From: Homalodisca vitripennis
Lineage: Eukaryota > Arthropoda > Insecta > Hemiptera > Cicadellidae
Direction: 5' to 3'
NCBI RefSeq assembly: GCF_021130785.1
Contig: NW_025777608.1
Location: 31,471 to 95,470, forward strand
DNA: 64,000 nt
The notes under the pieces are model-generated. The model searched no databases. It was not told where the DNA came from and saw nothing but the letters and a program-made list of their open reading frames with translations. Both the position numbers and the translations under genes were made by a program. Below are positions 13,001-22,899 of the stretch, in pieces; the stretch's first letter is position 1, and each line of letters begins with the position of its first letter.

Positions 13001-16000
13001 CAGTATGGGATAGGGCATTTTTGTGATGCAGAGTCCAATTATCAGCAATGTTGGCACGGACACGGAATAACTCTTTTACAAAGTTATTACTAGACAAACC
13101 GTTTATCAATTGATGTTCAGTTCTTCTTAAATCATTTTCACGGACAATCTTCGATCAGATCGTATGAGTTCATGCACCCTGGTCAAGTTGACATCCATCC
13201 GTGAGGTTGAATATCGTCCACTGCGGTATTCATCTTCAAAATTTGTTCTGCCTTATTAAACATTTTATGCCAACGAAAAACTTAACATAAACTCCTCTCC
13301 AAAAGCCTTTCTGAAGCTTTCTATAAGTTTTCGTTGCGTTTTCACCCAATGTAACGCAAAAAGAAATGGCATTCCATTGCGCAATATTATGCACTTCCAT
13401 TTCCTTGTCAAGAGATACAAACATATGTTAACTTATTACAGCACAACTCAAAACTGAGCTGTCGTATCGATGTGCCGCTTGGACTAGAAGCATCTTATAG
13501 ATCAAGGTTAAAGATGTACCTATGCAAGCCTGCAGGGTTGCCACATCTTGCAAAGAAAATCAGTCTCATTACTTTATTGTCAGACCTCGTATGTATTCCA
13601 TAACCTTCCTTATCAAAATGTGTGATGTACTTATGATAGACTACATAAAGTCCAGATTATTTTAATATACCTAAGATGACTGAATAATCAGACAATATTT
13701 TTTTTAATGTTTTCATACCACTGCAATGAGATGTACGAGTAAACATGACATATCACATGAAATTACACATTTTAAAATTAAAGGAAAAGATGGATTGGTT
13801 AAATTTCAAATTGAATTTCAATACTTATGAATTAGTATTTGGTTGATATTTTTTAGTCAATATTACAATTTCGTGAAGAAATGCAATTGTATCATACATT
13901 TTATACAATGTTAGGCCATTAAAGTAAAATAGACATTAAAAATTTGGTATTATCCAGAGGCCACTATTTTTAGAAGAATTTTTTCTCCAAACTACATTAT
14001 TAGAAAGCACAGACTTTGATGTACTTTGAAAATTACATGTCATTAGGACAATCTGTTCATGTTTTCTGCCTTACAAAGGGAAGCAATGTCAGGGAGAACG
14101 TACTCTCCACTATTTGTTATTAGCCTATGTAAGTAGGTAAATATACATATGTACGTAAAAAATATGTACATACTGTAAATCTAGAAAGTTAAACGTGATC
14201 TCAGCTTGAATTTAGGTATTATCTCAAGCGATGTTTTTTCTTTTATTGTCAGAAGTGTGGGGGCGAATCCCGCACTTATGGGCAGGGGTATTTCTGATTT
14301 ATACTTTCCCAACCTCAGATCATGTCCCAGATCATCTAACTTTTCTAACATCAGATCATGTTTAATTAACCAGGCTATCTTTAACTTTGGTACTACTAGT
14401 AATAAATTTATGATAATTTAATCTAAAAATAGTGGCCTCCTCGCCGACATCGATTCCTTTTGGGAGACAGAAAACAAGAACCGATTTTCATAATGACATG
14501 TAATTTTCAAAGTAATTCAAATAAAATTTAAACTAGTTTTTGAGCTGTGTTGATATGATTCCCTCTAGAGTGTGATATGTAAGCCCTGGATATGTGTTTA
14601 TTCATAAGCTATGCTAACTGAAATAAAGGTTGCGATCTCCAGGCTTTCAGCTGTATGACTGGTGGTAAGTAGAGATACTTTGGACTATCTGAGGTGAAGA
14701 GAATGAATAGAACAGGTCCCAGAACAGATCCTTGTGGAACTCCTCTTTTTATGCTATAATATTATGTATCAAAATTTGCAGTGGAATATCAAGTGACAAC
14801 ACAATGGCCACTTTTTTATGTGGTATTATACTGCACTGTATGATAATAAAATTAGACTTTAAAAATAGCTGGAAAGAAATATTTTAGCACAAATTTTCCT
14901 GAAACTATCTTTGCTTAATGTTTTTAATTATATTTTAATCAATGCTAGGGCTGTTAATGAGATACTTGAGTAACTGACCAATAAAATTGATTTGGAGTAT
15001 AACATCCTCAATGTCAAATAAAAAAATTACTTAAGGATGCGCTTTATCTGATCTAAAAGTAATGTCAGTGTAACATGTTATTGTTATTGAGAATATTTAT
15101 TTTTTTAAGAAAATTCTGGTTTATCTATGAACTTTTTGTTGAGGTCACTTTGATTTTATAATATTCACTTGTTACTTCAATATGTTCCAGAAATACCCAA
15201 ACCTACTCAGACTATGTCAGAAATTGACATACAGAGTTTAGTGATGGCTTTTCGAGCGTTAACTATGAACCCTTCCTACAGGAGTTCACTACAGGTATAA
15301 GTTAGCATAGTGAATTGTATTATACAATGTTGATGTTGCTACCTTGAGAATAGCCTTCCTTTTCTCAGCATATGGTCGCAACTTAGCTTCATTACTTATG
15401 GCTTTGATACTGTTTTTTAAGATCAATACTAGCATTATTATAAACCATTCAACTAATGTCTGTTTCTCTCTCAATGAAATAATTGTTTCTGCAATATCAA
15501 AAATAACTAGATTAATTTTAATTGATGTCACAGTTTGATTTTTGTACTGTGTAAGTTTAGGCCTACAAATTTTTAATGTGCATTTTTTTTGTATTGTGTT
15601 GCACAATTTTAACTACGTAACCAAAGCAATTCAGCAGATTCAATTTTTACCATTGTCTGATGATGAAGTGTTAACTCGGAAATATGTAATTAGTGACAAC
15701 ATCTCATAGTTTGTTTTTGGATTTGATGGAAGTAAGGATGCCTAATTAAGTAGGATTCTGTATAAGTAGACTGTAACAATTTATGTGGATGAATGTTAAA
15801 CAACGTATAATGGGTTAATTTATTTGTAAAACCTAATGAAAATTTGGGCATGTCTGATTGTAAAATTGAAGCAACCAAAGAAAAATTTGCATAAAACAAT
15901 TTCTTGACTTGTAAATAGTTCATTTTAGAACACAATCTGAGAGTTGTTAGTTTCTGTCCTCTAGTTATTTCTTTTTTCGTAATCATACATTAATTTAAAA

Positions 16001-19000
16001 TTTTGATTTTACAGAAGCTAAGTCGGCCAGATATCCTGGATAACATCATCCTAATTACTCCAGGACTCAGCCAGGATCCTGTAGCAATATCTATGATCCA
16101 GGATCCAGAACTGCTGGTGCGCATGGGAGACATTGATACTGTTCGCAGGTATGTTGGATCAATGATGTGTGTTTTTAAAGCTAATTAAAAAGTAATATTC
16201 ACAACTCTGAAACACACTTGTCTTGAAAGTAAACAGTTTCCCTGGGGTACATCTATCCCCTGTTTTGTGTGTTTTATACCCACTAAACTCCCCAGAGTGT
16301 CAGCCCTTTCAGAAATAATTTTATATATACGCCATTGATCTTTACACTATACTTTGTAATGTGTCAAATGAATAAAAAGGGGCTGTTTCTTTTTGAACAA
16401 ACTCATAAAAACCGAAGCTTAAATATGCATTTTAAAACTCTAATCCTCCCTCTTTTTGTTTAATATCCTCTGCAACTTGACATTTGGCATATTTACACAT
16501 TTTTAAAACTCCAGTAAAGCAGCACTGTAAGGATTGATTTTACTATGCCACAACAGTTAATTTAGATGTGTAGTTTAATTTGTGTATTTATAATATTTAA
16601 TTGTTCCAGCCATTACATTAATTAAGTATTTGTCATATTTGAAAGGATCGTAGAATTGCATCCAGCTCTGGCGGAGGCAGCCAATCACATCGCAGCTGCT
16701 GTACACGAGGAAGCTATCGCAGCTCCCACCTCCACCCAGCCCACTACAAGTTCCGGGTACTCGTACTCACTAGATGCCCTCAGCGACGATGACGAGATGG
16801 ACTCTTCCCAGGTAGCCAATACTTTTTATCATTAAATAACAAATGCTATTAGTACAATATGTCAAAATAAGTCAATGTTAATTAGTTCTCTGAGAAACAA
16901 ACTTAATTCATGTCGAAATTTCTTCCTAAACTGAAAGATTTCTGATGCTGATAAAAATCAAAGAAATCAAACTGTTAGAAAACTGTTTTGTAAAAGTTCT
17001 TTTATTCTATTAAAATGTAAAAAATGTTAGTTAATGTTTTGTGTTTTTGTTTCAGCAGTAATGGAATTTTGCACTAGTTATTGTTTACTATATTGCAGAA
17101 AAATCTTAAAATTATGGAAGTCTATTGAATTTTTGTACAATAGCTTTCTCCGAAAAACTTGCTAATTTACAGAGCACAGCCTAGCACTTTATGCACATGT
17201 CTATGAAAAATGATCATAACACTCAAAGGGTTAAGTGTCATTAATATTTTCACAACTTTGTGAGGGGAGACTGATCCCTTTTTATACTTATTCTACCCTT
17301 CCTCACAGGCGACCGGCCTATGCGAGGATCTTGTGAAACATAATAACGGGAGAGTCAGTGCAGTACAAGCTTAACAGTACTCATTAAAAGTACTAAGGTC
17401 ACAGATAGGGGCAGCATGATAGCATTATACCTTTAAAAATGTTAAAGGAGCCCTTTAACATTTTTATATTTTAGTGTAGTAGATAGCCATACAAAGTTAG
17501 GAGTGGGAAGTTCGCTATGAAACAACTTGAAAACCAATGGCTAAAAGGTGAAAATGGCCAGACATTTGTGCTGTTTGCGAGGAAAGGATCGCTCAGCAGT
17601 CACCATCTAAGGAGCAGCTATGTTTGTCACTGCTAGACCATTGGCTGGACAGTTGTGCTGTTTGCTAGGAAAGGATCGCTCAACAGTCACCATCTAAGGA
17701 GCAGCTATGTTTGTCACTGCTAGACCAATGGCTGGACAGTTGTGGTGTTTGCTAGGAAAGGATCGCTCAGCAGTCACCCATCCAAGGAGCAGCTATGCTT
17801 GTCCCTGCTAGACCAATGGCTGGACAGTTGTGCTGCTTGCTAGGAAAGGATCGCTCAGCAGTCACCCATCCAAGGACCAGCTATGCTTGTCCCTGCTAGA
17901 CCAATGGCTGGACAGTTGTGGTGTTTGCTAGGAAAGGATCGCTCAGCAGTCACCCATCCAAGGAGCAGCTATGCTTGTCCCTGCTAGACCAATGGCTGGA
18001 CAGTTGTGGTGTTTGCTAGGAAAGGATCGCTCAGCAGTCACCCATCCAAGGAGCAGCTATGCTTGTCCCTACTAGACCAATGGCTGGACAGTTGTGGTGT
18101 TTGCTAGGAAAGGATCGCTCAGCAGTCACCCTTCCAAGGAGCAGCTATGCTTGTCCCTGCTAGACCAATGGCTGGACAGTTTTGCTGCTTGCTAGGAAAG
18201 TATCGCTCAGCAGTCACATTTTTACTCTAGTGCTCTTGGGGAATTATATGCACTTTTCAAGTTCAACATGTAAAAATGTTAGGCACTCGAAGGGTTGAAT
18301 CAAATACATATGTATTTTCCTTATTAATATTAACAACTAAGCAACAAACCAACCAACTTTCTAAAATATGTTTCATCACAAGTTAAGATTATTCAAACTT
18401 CATGTAACTCCTTATTCCTCTCCTAATTTTATAGGACTATTCCAATGCATTCCTTTTCCTTGATCCCGATGATGAAAATGATGGTGCAGAGTACATGATG
18501 GAAACTTCTGAGATACCGGTATTGGTAAGGCGTTTTAATTTCTAAAAATAATACAAATAATTTTTGTTATCTTAGAAATAATGTATTTATTGTTCATGTG
18601 TTGTTGATGGTTGTCAAGTTTAGTATTTCCAAATGGATGATTATTATTCTTGATAAGTATAATCAATGTCAACTGTTTTTTCAGTCATCAGACTCCCAAC
18701 CTGTCGGGGCTCGCCATGCCATTACAGCAGATCAGCTGGCAAGTGCTCTAGCGTCCGCTAGCAGTAAGTTGTCTCATTTCTCCATTTGATTGTGACATAT
18801 GATACAATTCGATACTAAAGGGTTGAAAGGGCAAAATGATACCCGCTGTCACCACGACCCTGAGGAACTATTGTAACAACTTTGAAATATAGACAAACCA
18901 GGTCATCTTGAGGCTCTTTATAAACCTCAAGATGTCCTCAGGAGCTGAAAACCTTATCTCAGCAGATTTTAGCAGTGCCCTGTGCCATTTTATGGGTTGG

Positions 19001-22000
19001 TAATAATAACAAACTGATTATGAAATAAACAGCCAAATGTCGTAAACTTGTAATGTTTAGACTTTATTTTAGCTATATAAAGAAAAAGTAGTTTAAGCCA
19101 TAAAATTCACTATTGATATACATTTTTTAACCTAACAAGTACAATATAAATAACATTAAATTCCTGATGATTTAGAATTGAATTAACATGAATTGTGGGC
19201 TTGCATGTTTACATTATAAATTGTTTGATTTTCATGTTAGCTATTAGTAGTAATGTGGTCTTGTGTAATATGTGTCATTCCTATGAAAATGTATTGTACA
19301 CATTGTAATCAGAATATTTTCACTCTACACAATTACATGTTCCACCTTAACCATAGATCTTTTCCCACTGAAGTGTTTACTCAAGCTAAGTGATTATTTC
19401 ATGTGCCAGGTCCCAGTCCTGGGGTGAACCAGGACAGCCCAGGGATCACATCGGAGATGTTCAGTCAGGCCATGCAGCGTGCAATTGCCAGCGTCGTAGC
19501 TCAGGTGAGTATTGTGTGCTACTACAATAGCACATGATATATATAGTTTAGTTTATGTTTTTTACTGTAAATTCACAACTTTTTAGTTCATTAGGATACT
19601 ATGTCTTAATTTAATATTTTTTGACTCCATACTAAGAAAACTTTCAACATTAATTAACCATTACAACTGAGTATCGAAAGACCTCACTGAACATAACGAA
19701 AGAGTTATTGCACAGATGTGCACATGGTCAGCCCTTAGACTTTTGGCCTCCATAATCAATAGGGTTCTTCCTGGACAAAGAGGAATCTAGCCCCTATCCC
19801 CAATTACCTATCCAGAATATCCTGTCACTCCAGAAGCAGCGCAAAGGTCCTTATAGGTGCAATTTTCTAAGCTTCTTGTCGTAAGAGAACAAAAAAAGAG
19901 GAACCTATGTACCAAGTTTGAAGCCTTTAGGATCTTCTTATCAAGAATTTTTAATTAGATATTTTATTTTATGGAGTGGATGGGTGATATGGCTCATGCA
20001 TATCACAAGTCTTGCACTTCCACTTGGTTAAGAGTGACATTCTGAAATGGACTGTGCTCTGTTGAAATCTGAAACTTGAGGACTGGTTAAGGTTTGCTTT
20101 TAGCTCTTCGATATAAAATCCTTTACTTCCCCATAGTGTGCAATAAAAAATTTAATGTTGCTATATATTCTATTGTAATTCAGATTTCTAAGGTTTATTA
20201 TAAGAAGTAATAAATTCAAACTTATTTTTAACCCTTTGAATGCCACAAGGCAAAAAATTTAGTACAAAAGAAATGCACTAGCAACTATATTGCAAGTCAT
20301 ATGCGAAAAATGCCAGGGAATAATAAGAAGTATTACCGGGCTTCCGGAAAAAGAATATATTTTTTTTATTTTTCATACTATTTTTATGAAAGAGGTATCA
20401 AAATGTTTGTAAAAAATTGTATTACAATAAAATGTTACAAAACAAATGAAACAACATAAAATAATATTAGTTTTGGCATGTCAAAACCAAAAAATGTATA
20501 AAGCAATTTTTATTTTTTAGTTATTATTTTTTTTGACAAATTAATAAGAAACAATTTTATTATGGGAAGAATTTTTTTTAATATTCTTTATAACATTGTT
20601 AATGTGAAAAAAAATAATGGTTGACTTTTTTATATAATTACTATAGTTACATAACAATGCTTGAAATTATGTACATAATGAAAAAATCATTTTTCAGTAC
20701 CGGTAACACAACACTAAAACAAAAATAATTAATGCATTACTTACATTTATCCTTTGGTTCTAAAGTATATCTAATATATGGTCTTCATATTTTCCCAAAA
20801 AATATGTACACACACACACACGCGCACGCACGCACGGGAGATATCAATTTAACAAAATCATTTTAGAGATCCTAACCTCAAAACGATGTATACACAACCA
20901 TGTGACCATGTATTATTTTAGATATTACGCATAATATACGTAGCGAGTTGTTTACGCGCCAACGATGTTACGCGCCCGGTTGATCACCGCCAGCTGTTGT
21001 TGCTTCTATTATTCTGTGTTTTTTAATCTTCACTAATATAAAGTATTATGTGAACTATTATTTATCTATTGCAGGATAGTTAACAAATAAAACAATATTG
21101 GTCGTGAAAAGAATTCATGAAAAATAAAGTGTTAAAAATTACGATAACAGACGGCGCCTGGCACTTTTCGCACAGTAAGTCGGCGACGATCGTCGCCGTG
21201 GCACTTTTCGCAAGGGTTTTTGGTGACGATGTATCGTCGCCGTGGCACGCAAAGGGTTAAGATAATTTTTTTTACAAATAAATATTTGTAAGAAAACAAA
21301 ACATGGACTGTTCAAATACAATCAAAATTTAAAACAAAAAACAAAGTTCAAATCCCAATGAAAGCTATCCGACGTCGCTGTAAACAATGTACAGATGTAA
21401 CATAGAACACACAATTTGACATAGGAGTAGAGCTTGCACAAAGAATTCAAGAATTGCACTGTCGTCCTCCCCACATGGATACCAACGTACAGTGCAAAAC
21501 GAGGTTTAGCCTAACCTTCATGATTAGTTATTTTAAAATTTAAGTAATAACTGAGAAAAACTAAACAATGAATACAGCTGGAAATTGTTATTATACTTCG
21601 GTCTGGCTCTCCCCACGAAACTTGATAATTCCAATTACCTTTTGAACATACCTCATATATCATAGTATCACTCTTGCAGGGATATTACTGGAAATTTATT
21701 GACAAATATCTTGGATCATTATATTCATCTGTAGTGATCATCAGGAGAAGCTTTCATCTCTGCATCCTAATCCACCTTTGTTCTCCTGTGTGATATGTCA
21801 AGACCTCCATCGTTACAGTTTTTAATCATGTTGAATCCTCTTTAGCCAAGAATGAAATCTAAAAAAACTTTTTTATGGATTGACTTATTTCCTACAACGG
21901 TGCCAATTTCATCATTATACCATGTCAGCAAGTAGGGTTTGAAACTTTTTCAGATGAATTACTGATTCGATTACTGTAGTTGCTCTTTACAGTTTAGAGA

Positions 22001-22363
22001 AACTTGGAAGGATGGTGCTTTCAAATTATTAATGGACAATCATAATTTTGGAATTAGGAGTGATGAAGTTAGTGCTTTTAGATTTGCAGCATAGTTCAAA
22101 AATGTAAATTACAAAATGATTTATTCAAATTGTACTCCATGAGTTGACAACACGATTTATGTTGATAGCAGCCCAACACTGGAGAGGCCAGTTCCGAGGC
22201 AGCCCCAGCGCAAGGACCGACACAGCTGGCCCAACAGATGCAGCAGATGAGAGAGCTGGGTCTCACAGATGATGCGGTCAATCTACAAGCGCTACAGTTG
22301 GCCCAGGGCAACCTCCACGCAGCAGTCGATTTAGTCTTCAGTGGTGCAATTTCTCCTCCTTGA
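6911..22363 (+). CDS. UBL7: UBL7: ubiquitin-like protein with UBL and UBA domains (9 coding exons)
   Basis: Join of 6911-7052, 12538-12639, 15191-15294, 16015-16148, 16646-16811, 18435-18524, 18685-18763, 19410-19504 and 22172-22363. Every intron is GT-AG and phases agree throughout, giving 367 residues (human UBL7 is about 380). Residues about 8-82 form a ubiquitin-like fold (KESLELVYCGNILDDDSTLN, then GIKSGVMIHVLKKK). Residues 83-160 match the family's conserved middle (SLVMAFRALTMNPSYRSSLQ; ITPGLSQDPVAISMIQDPEL). An acidic Ser-rich linker and an ITADQLASALASAS segment follow. Residues about 326-362 form a UBA domain (MRELGLTDDAVNLQALQLAQ; AAVDLVFSG). UBL/UBA proteins act as adaptors between ubiquitinated cargo and other machinery; the precise role of UBL7 is poorly known. 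The start is the first ATG after an upstream splice acceptor and in-frame stop. Confidence 0.92.
7417..7671 (+). pseudogene. Transposase-like zinc-ribbon fragment in TIR element copy 1
   Basis: A frame of 84 codons. Its core, about residues 20-70, is shared with the inverted copy at 9083-9307: FVGHVKSLRFNRNEIISFL, then a CICSSCG pair and FLNRE. The helix-then-CxxC arrangement (IIxYLIExGIFxxECxCSSCG) looks like the N-terminal part of IS1595/ISXO2- or Merlin-type transposases, but this is pattern recognition, not a search result. The catalytic part is absent. A GGTAAGT-like donor at about 7694 could splice the fragment onward. Confidence 0.4.
7872..7919 (+). repeat. GC-rich hairpin module, copy 1
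   Basis: Outer stem CATCAGCGCGGG paired with CCCGCGCTGATG; inner stem GCAGCACC with GGTGCTGC. It is identical over 48 bp to 43105-43152, and it recurs inverted at about 8816-8863 and decayed at about 11085 and 14260. Confidence 0.8.
8446..9663 (-). mobile_element. GC-ended TIR element, inverted pair copy 2
   Basis: Ends are CGGCCGGAGCGGC and GCCGCTCCGGCC. It is an inverted copy of 7130-8258 over nearly its whole length, so the two form a foldback with arms of about 1.1 kb and a spacer of about 190 bp. No clean TTAA flanks are seen. Fragments of an older family member flank it (about 8396-8440 and 9683-9745), which suggests insertion into that older copy. Confidence 0.7.
9083..9307 (-). pseudogene. 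Transposase-like zinc-ribbon fragment in TIR element copy 2
   Basis: Counterpart of 7417-7671 on the other strand. It shares GHVKSLRFNRNEIIS and ECICSSCGRVLFLNRE, then continues DRKIRKISKKRS. Truncated; no catalytic domain is visible. Confidence 0.4.
9683..9745. repeat. Remnant of an older copy of the GC-ended element
   Basis: Resembles the inner end of 8446-9663 (TGTAAGGTTT...CAAATGACAAATAAC versus TATAAGGTTTG...AATGAGAAATAAC). Its missing left part matches about 8396-8440. Confidence 0.4.
10285..10331 (+). repeat. Short tandem duplication with CRE-like site
   Basis: GTGACGTCATTACCAGCTG at 10285 is followed 25 bp later by GTGACATCATTATCAGCTG. The first copy holds a perfect TGACGTCA (10286-10293). 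Confidence 0.6.
10373..10591 (+). pseudogene. Possible small intronless gene or pseudogene, interrupted by TAG TAA
   Basis: One reading frame of 72 codons from ATG 10373 to TAA 10589-10591 is open except for two consecutive stops at codons 22-23 (10436-10441). The first part reads MAMNMQILAQNNFINTEQ. The second part holds a CPVC pair followed by HKKCKNKHH, a possible metal-binding arrangement. Overlapping AATAAA signals follow at about 10639-10650, and the duplicated CRE-like sequence lies about 40-90 bp upstream. No family is recognised. It could be a small dead gene, a retrocopy, or chance. Confidence 0.25.
10945..11200 (+). repeat. Diverged interspersed repeat, copy 1
   Basis: Shares order and sequence with 14120-14385: AAGTAGGTAAATA, then a TGATCT..CTTGAATTTA segment, then GATGTTTTTCTTTT, a decayed hairpin module, and CCCAGATCAT. 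The two copies have lost much of the GC-rich stem. Confidence 0.6.
11249..12436 (+). mobile_element. Internally deleted piggyBac-like element
   Basis: TTAA target duplications at 11245-11248 and 12437-12440. Terminal inverted repeats are CCCTTCCCGGGTCAA and, read inward from the right, CCCTTCCAGGGTCAA. Several subterminal copies of TTATATACGCAT occur near both ends (about 11270, 11312, 11352, 12210, 12250). An internal segment is duplicated (about 11440-11590 and 11755-11890). Only the cysteine-rich C-terminus of the transposase remains. Lies in UBL7 intron 1. Confidence 0.85.
11861..12082 (+). pseudogene. piggyBac transposase C-terminal cysteine-rich domain
   Basis: The frame reads RLDGKLHLIGRDAKGHHCHV, then CYKKYLRKETIYFCKTC and PFLHPDSCFEAYH. 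The CxxC...CxxC...PCFxxYH-type spacing is that of the piggyBac/PGBD C-terminal zinc-binding domain, which binds transposon ends. The catalytic core is absent, so this cannot be an active transposase. The domain is open to its own stop, which is unusual in a deleted element. Confidence 0.8.
12538..12639 (+). CDS. UBL7: UBL7 coding exon 2
   Basis: Phase 1 at both ends. Encodes residues 48-81 and completes the ubiquitin-like domain (LVYCGNILDDDSTLNACGIK). Confidence 0.9.
12671..13589 (-). mobile_element. Decayed mariner element
   Basis: TA duplications at 12669-12670 and 13590-13591. Ends CGAGGAGCGACAATAG and, read inward from the right, CGAGGTCTGACAATAA; the inner TIR AGTAATGAGACTGAT is shared. 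On the minus strand, fragments of the transposase remain: an N-terminal HTH part (CVTLGENATKTYRKL) near 13320-13380 and a C-terminal part (FQKCYHQWQKRWKKCV) near 12775-12830. Many frameshifts. Lies in UBL7 intron 2. Confidence 0.75.
13956..14525. mobile_element. Foldback repeat with nested copy of the hairpin repeat
   Basis: A perfect 18-bp inverted repeat, GAGGCCACTATTTTTAGA at 13956 and its complement at 14423-14440, plus longer imperfect arms (TACTTTGAAAATTACATGTC at about 14020 and its complement near 14500). The centre holds the repeat 14120-14385. No target duplication found. Confidence 0.55.
14120..14385 (+). repeat. Diverged interspersed repeat, copy 2
   Basis: Direct counterpart of 10945-11200, including a decayed hairpin module at about 14250-14295. 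Confidence 0.6.
14636..15020 (-). mobile_element. LINE fragment, inverted copy of 4150-4540
   Basis: The minus strand repeats the RGVPQGSVLGP-like RT region and flanking sequence seen near 4420. It is a dead scrap in UBL7 intron 2. Confidence 0.6.
15191..15294 (+). CDS. UBL7: UBL7 coding exon 3
   Basis: Enters in phase 1 and leaves in phase 0. Encodes residues 82-116 (EIPKPTQTMSEIDIQSLVMA...). Confidence 0.9.
16015..16148 (+). CDS. UBL7: UBL7 coding exon 4
   Basis: Encodes residues 117-160 (RPDILDNIILITPGLSQDPV...), leaving two bases of an Arg codon that the next exon completes. Acceptor TTTTACAG, donor GGTATG-like. Confidence 0.92.
16646..16811 (+). CDS. UBL7: UBL7 coding exon 5
   Basis: Encodes residues 161-216 (IVELHPALAEAANHIAAAVH..., then an LDALSDDDEMDSSQ acidic segment). 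Acceptor AAAG at 16642-16645, donor GTAGCC, a weak but in-phase site. Confidence 0.85.
17262..17420 (-). mobile_element. tRNA-derived SINE, copy 3 (body and 3' part)
   Basis: Reverse complement of the body shared with 1048-1275 and 4668-4906, including the GATCAGTCTC 3' segment. The tRNA-like head is poorly preserved. Lies in UBL7 intron 5. Confidence 0.65.
17537..18216. repeat. 88-bp minisatellite in UBL7 intron 5
   Basis: About seven and a half head-to-tail units. The landmark AATGGCTGGACAG starts at 17727, 17815, 17903, 17991, 18079 and 18167, exactly 88 bp apart; the first full unit is 87 bp. Each unit contains GGAAAGGATCGCTCAGCAGT. Units differ by only a few bases, so the array is young or homogenised. 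Confidence 0.95.
18435..18524 (+). CDS. UBL7: UBL7 coding exon 6
   Basis: A 90-bp, phase 0-0 exon encoding DYSNAFLFLDPDDENDGAEY and then MMETSEIPVL. It could be skipped without changing frame. Confidence 0.85.
18685..18763 (+). CDS. UBL7: UBL7 coding exon 7
   Basis: Encodes SSDSQPVGARHAITADQLAS and ALASAS. The ITADQLASALA motif is typical of the UBL7 family. Donor AGTAAGT. Confidence 0.9.
19410..19504 (+). CDS. UBL7: UBL7 coding exon 8
   Basis: Encodes the Ser/Pro-rich linker and GITSEMFSQAMQRAIASVVA, leaving in phase 0 at GCTCAG/GTGAGT. Confidence 0.9.
19735..19880 (-). repeat. Interspersed repeat related to 37430-37560
   Basis: Shares, in inverted orientation, the segment AAGGACCTTTGCGCTGCTTC and GACAGGATATTC with 37430-37560; a poorer copy is at 48160-48280. 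Class unknown. Confidence 0.55.
20232..21256. mobile_element. TTAA-flanked nonautonomous element
   Basis: TTAA at 20228-20231 and 21257-21260. Terminal inverted repeats CCCTTTGAATGCCAC and, from the right, CCCTTTGCGTGCCAC. The right end carries two related GC-rich palindromes, one perfect (CGGCGACGATCGTCGCCG at about 21181). No transposase. Piggybac-type target choice is inferred. Lies in UBL7 intron 8. Confidence 0.75.
22172..22363 (+). CDS. UBL7: UBL7 coding exon 9 (UBA domain, stop)
   Basis: Encodes residues 305-367 and TGA at 22361-22363. The UBA domain reads MRELGLTDDAVNLQALQLAQ then GNLHAAVDLVFSG. Tandem acceptors TAG/CAG (22167-22171) allow inclusion of one extra Gln if the exon starts at 22169. 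Confidence 0.92.
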   Translation, partial: PNTGEASSEAAPAQGPTQLAQQMQQMRELGLTDDAVNLQALQLAQGNLHAAVDLVFSGAISPP

Positions 22364-22806
22364 GTCTTTCTGGATCAAACGTTCTCTTGGAAAGTCAAGT
22401 TGTTGTATGAAAGAAAATTTGTTGTATGATAGCTCCTGATTTGTTTGTGAATTATAGAATTAAATTAATTATGATTTGATTATTTAAAAATATTTATCCT
22501 TTCGCTCTCAGTTGATTTTGAACTTTAAACCAAATACGTACCACTTACAAGTTTGTGTTAAAACTCAGGTATGCAGTGAGTCTGACACATTCCATTTTAA
22601 GATATTGGGTAGATGGATATTTAATGTCAATGAATGGCCAAGAATATTTCAGTGTTTATGTTGGAAGCTGGAAGTGTTCATTCAGGAAGTGATATTTTTT
22701 TGTTTACACTATGACAAATATTCACAATATTGTACAACTACATTAGAAGTTCGATTGACTGATCTAAATAAGATCAGAACTACTTCAGATACGGAAAAAC
22801 TCGGAT

Positions 22807-22884
22807 AATAAAGAAATTGCTATAAAATATCTTAATTTACAAAAAGAATGTCGATTAATAAAAATCATTTATTTATAGAATAAA
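22807..22884 (+). terminator. Candidate UBL7 polyadenylation signals
   Basis: AATAAA at 22807, 22857 and 22879, 440-520 bp after the stop. Which is used cannot be told from sequence. Confidence 0.4.
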
Positions 22885-22899
22885 TTACTGTAATACTAT

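Noticed and set aside
17537..18216. CRISPR array
   Set aside because: Units are contiguous 88-bp tandem repeats without unique spacers, in an insect intron.
18282..18298. End of another TTAA element (GGCACTCGAAGGGTTGA)
   Set aside because: It resembles a CCCTT-type terminus, but no matching left end or target duplication was found.
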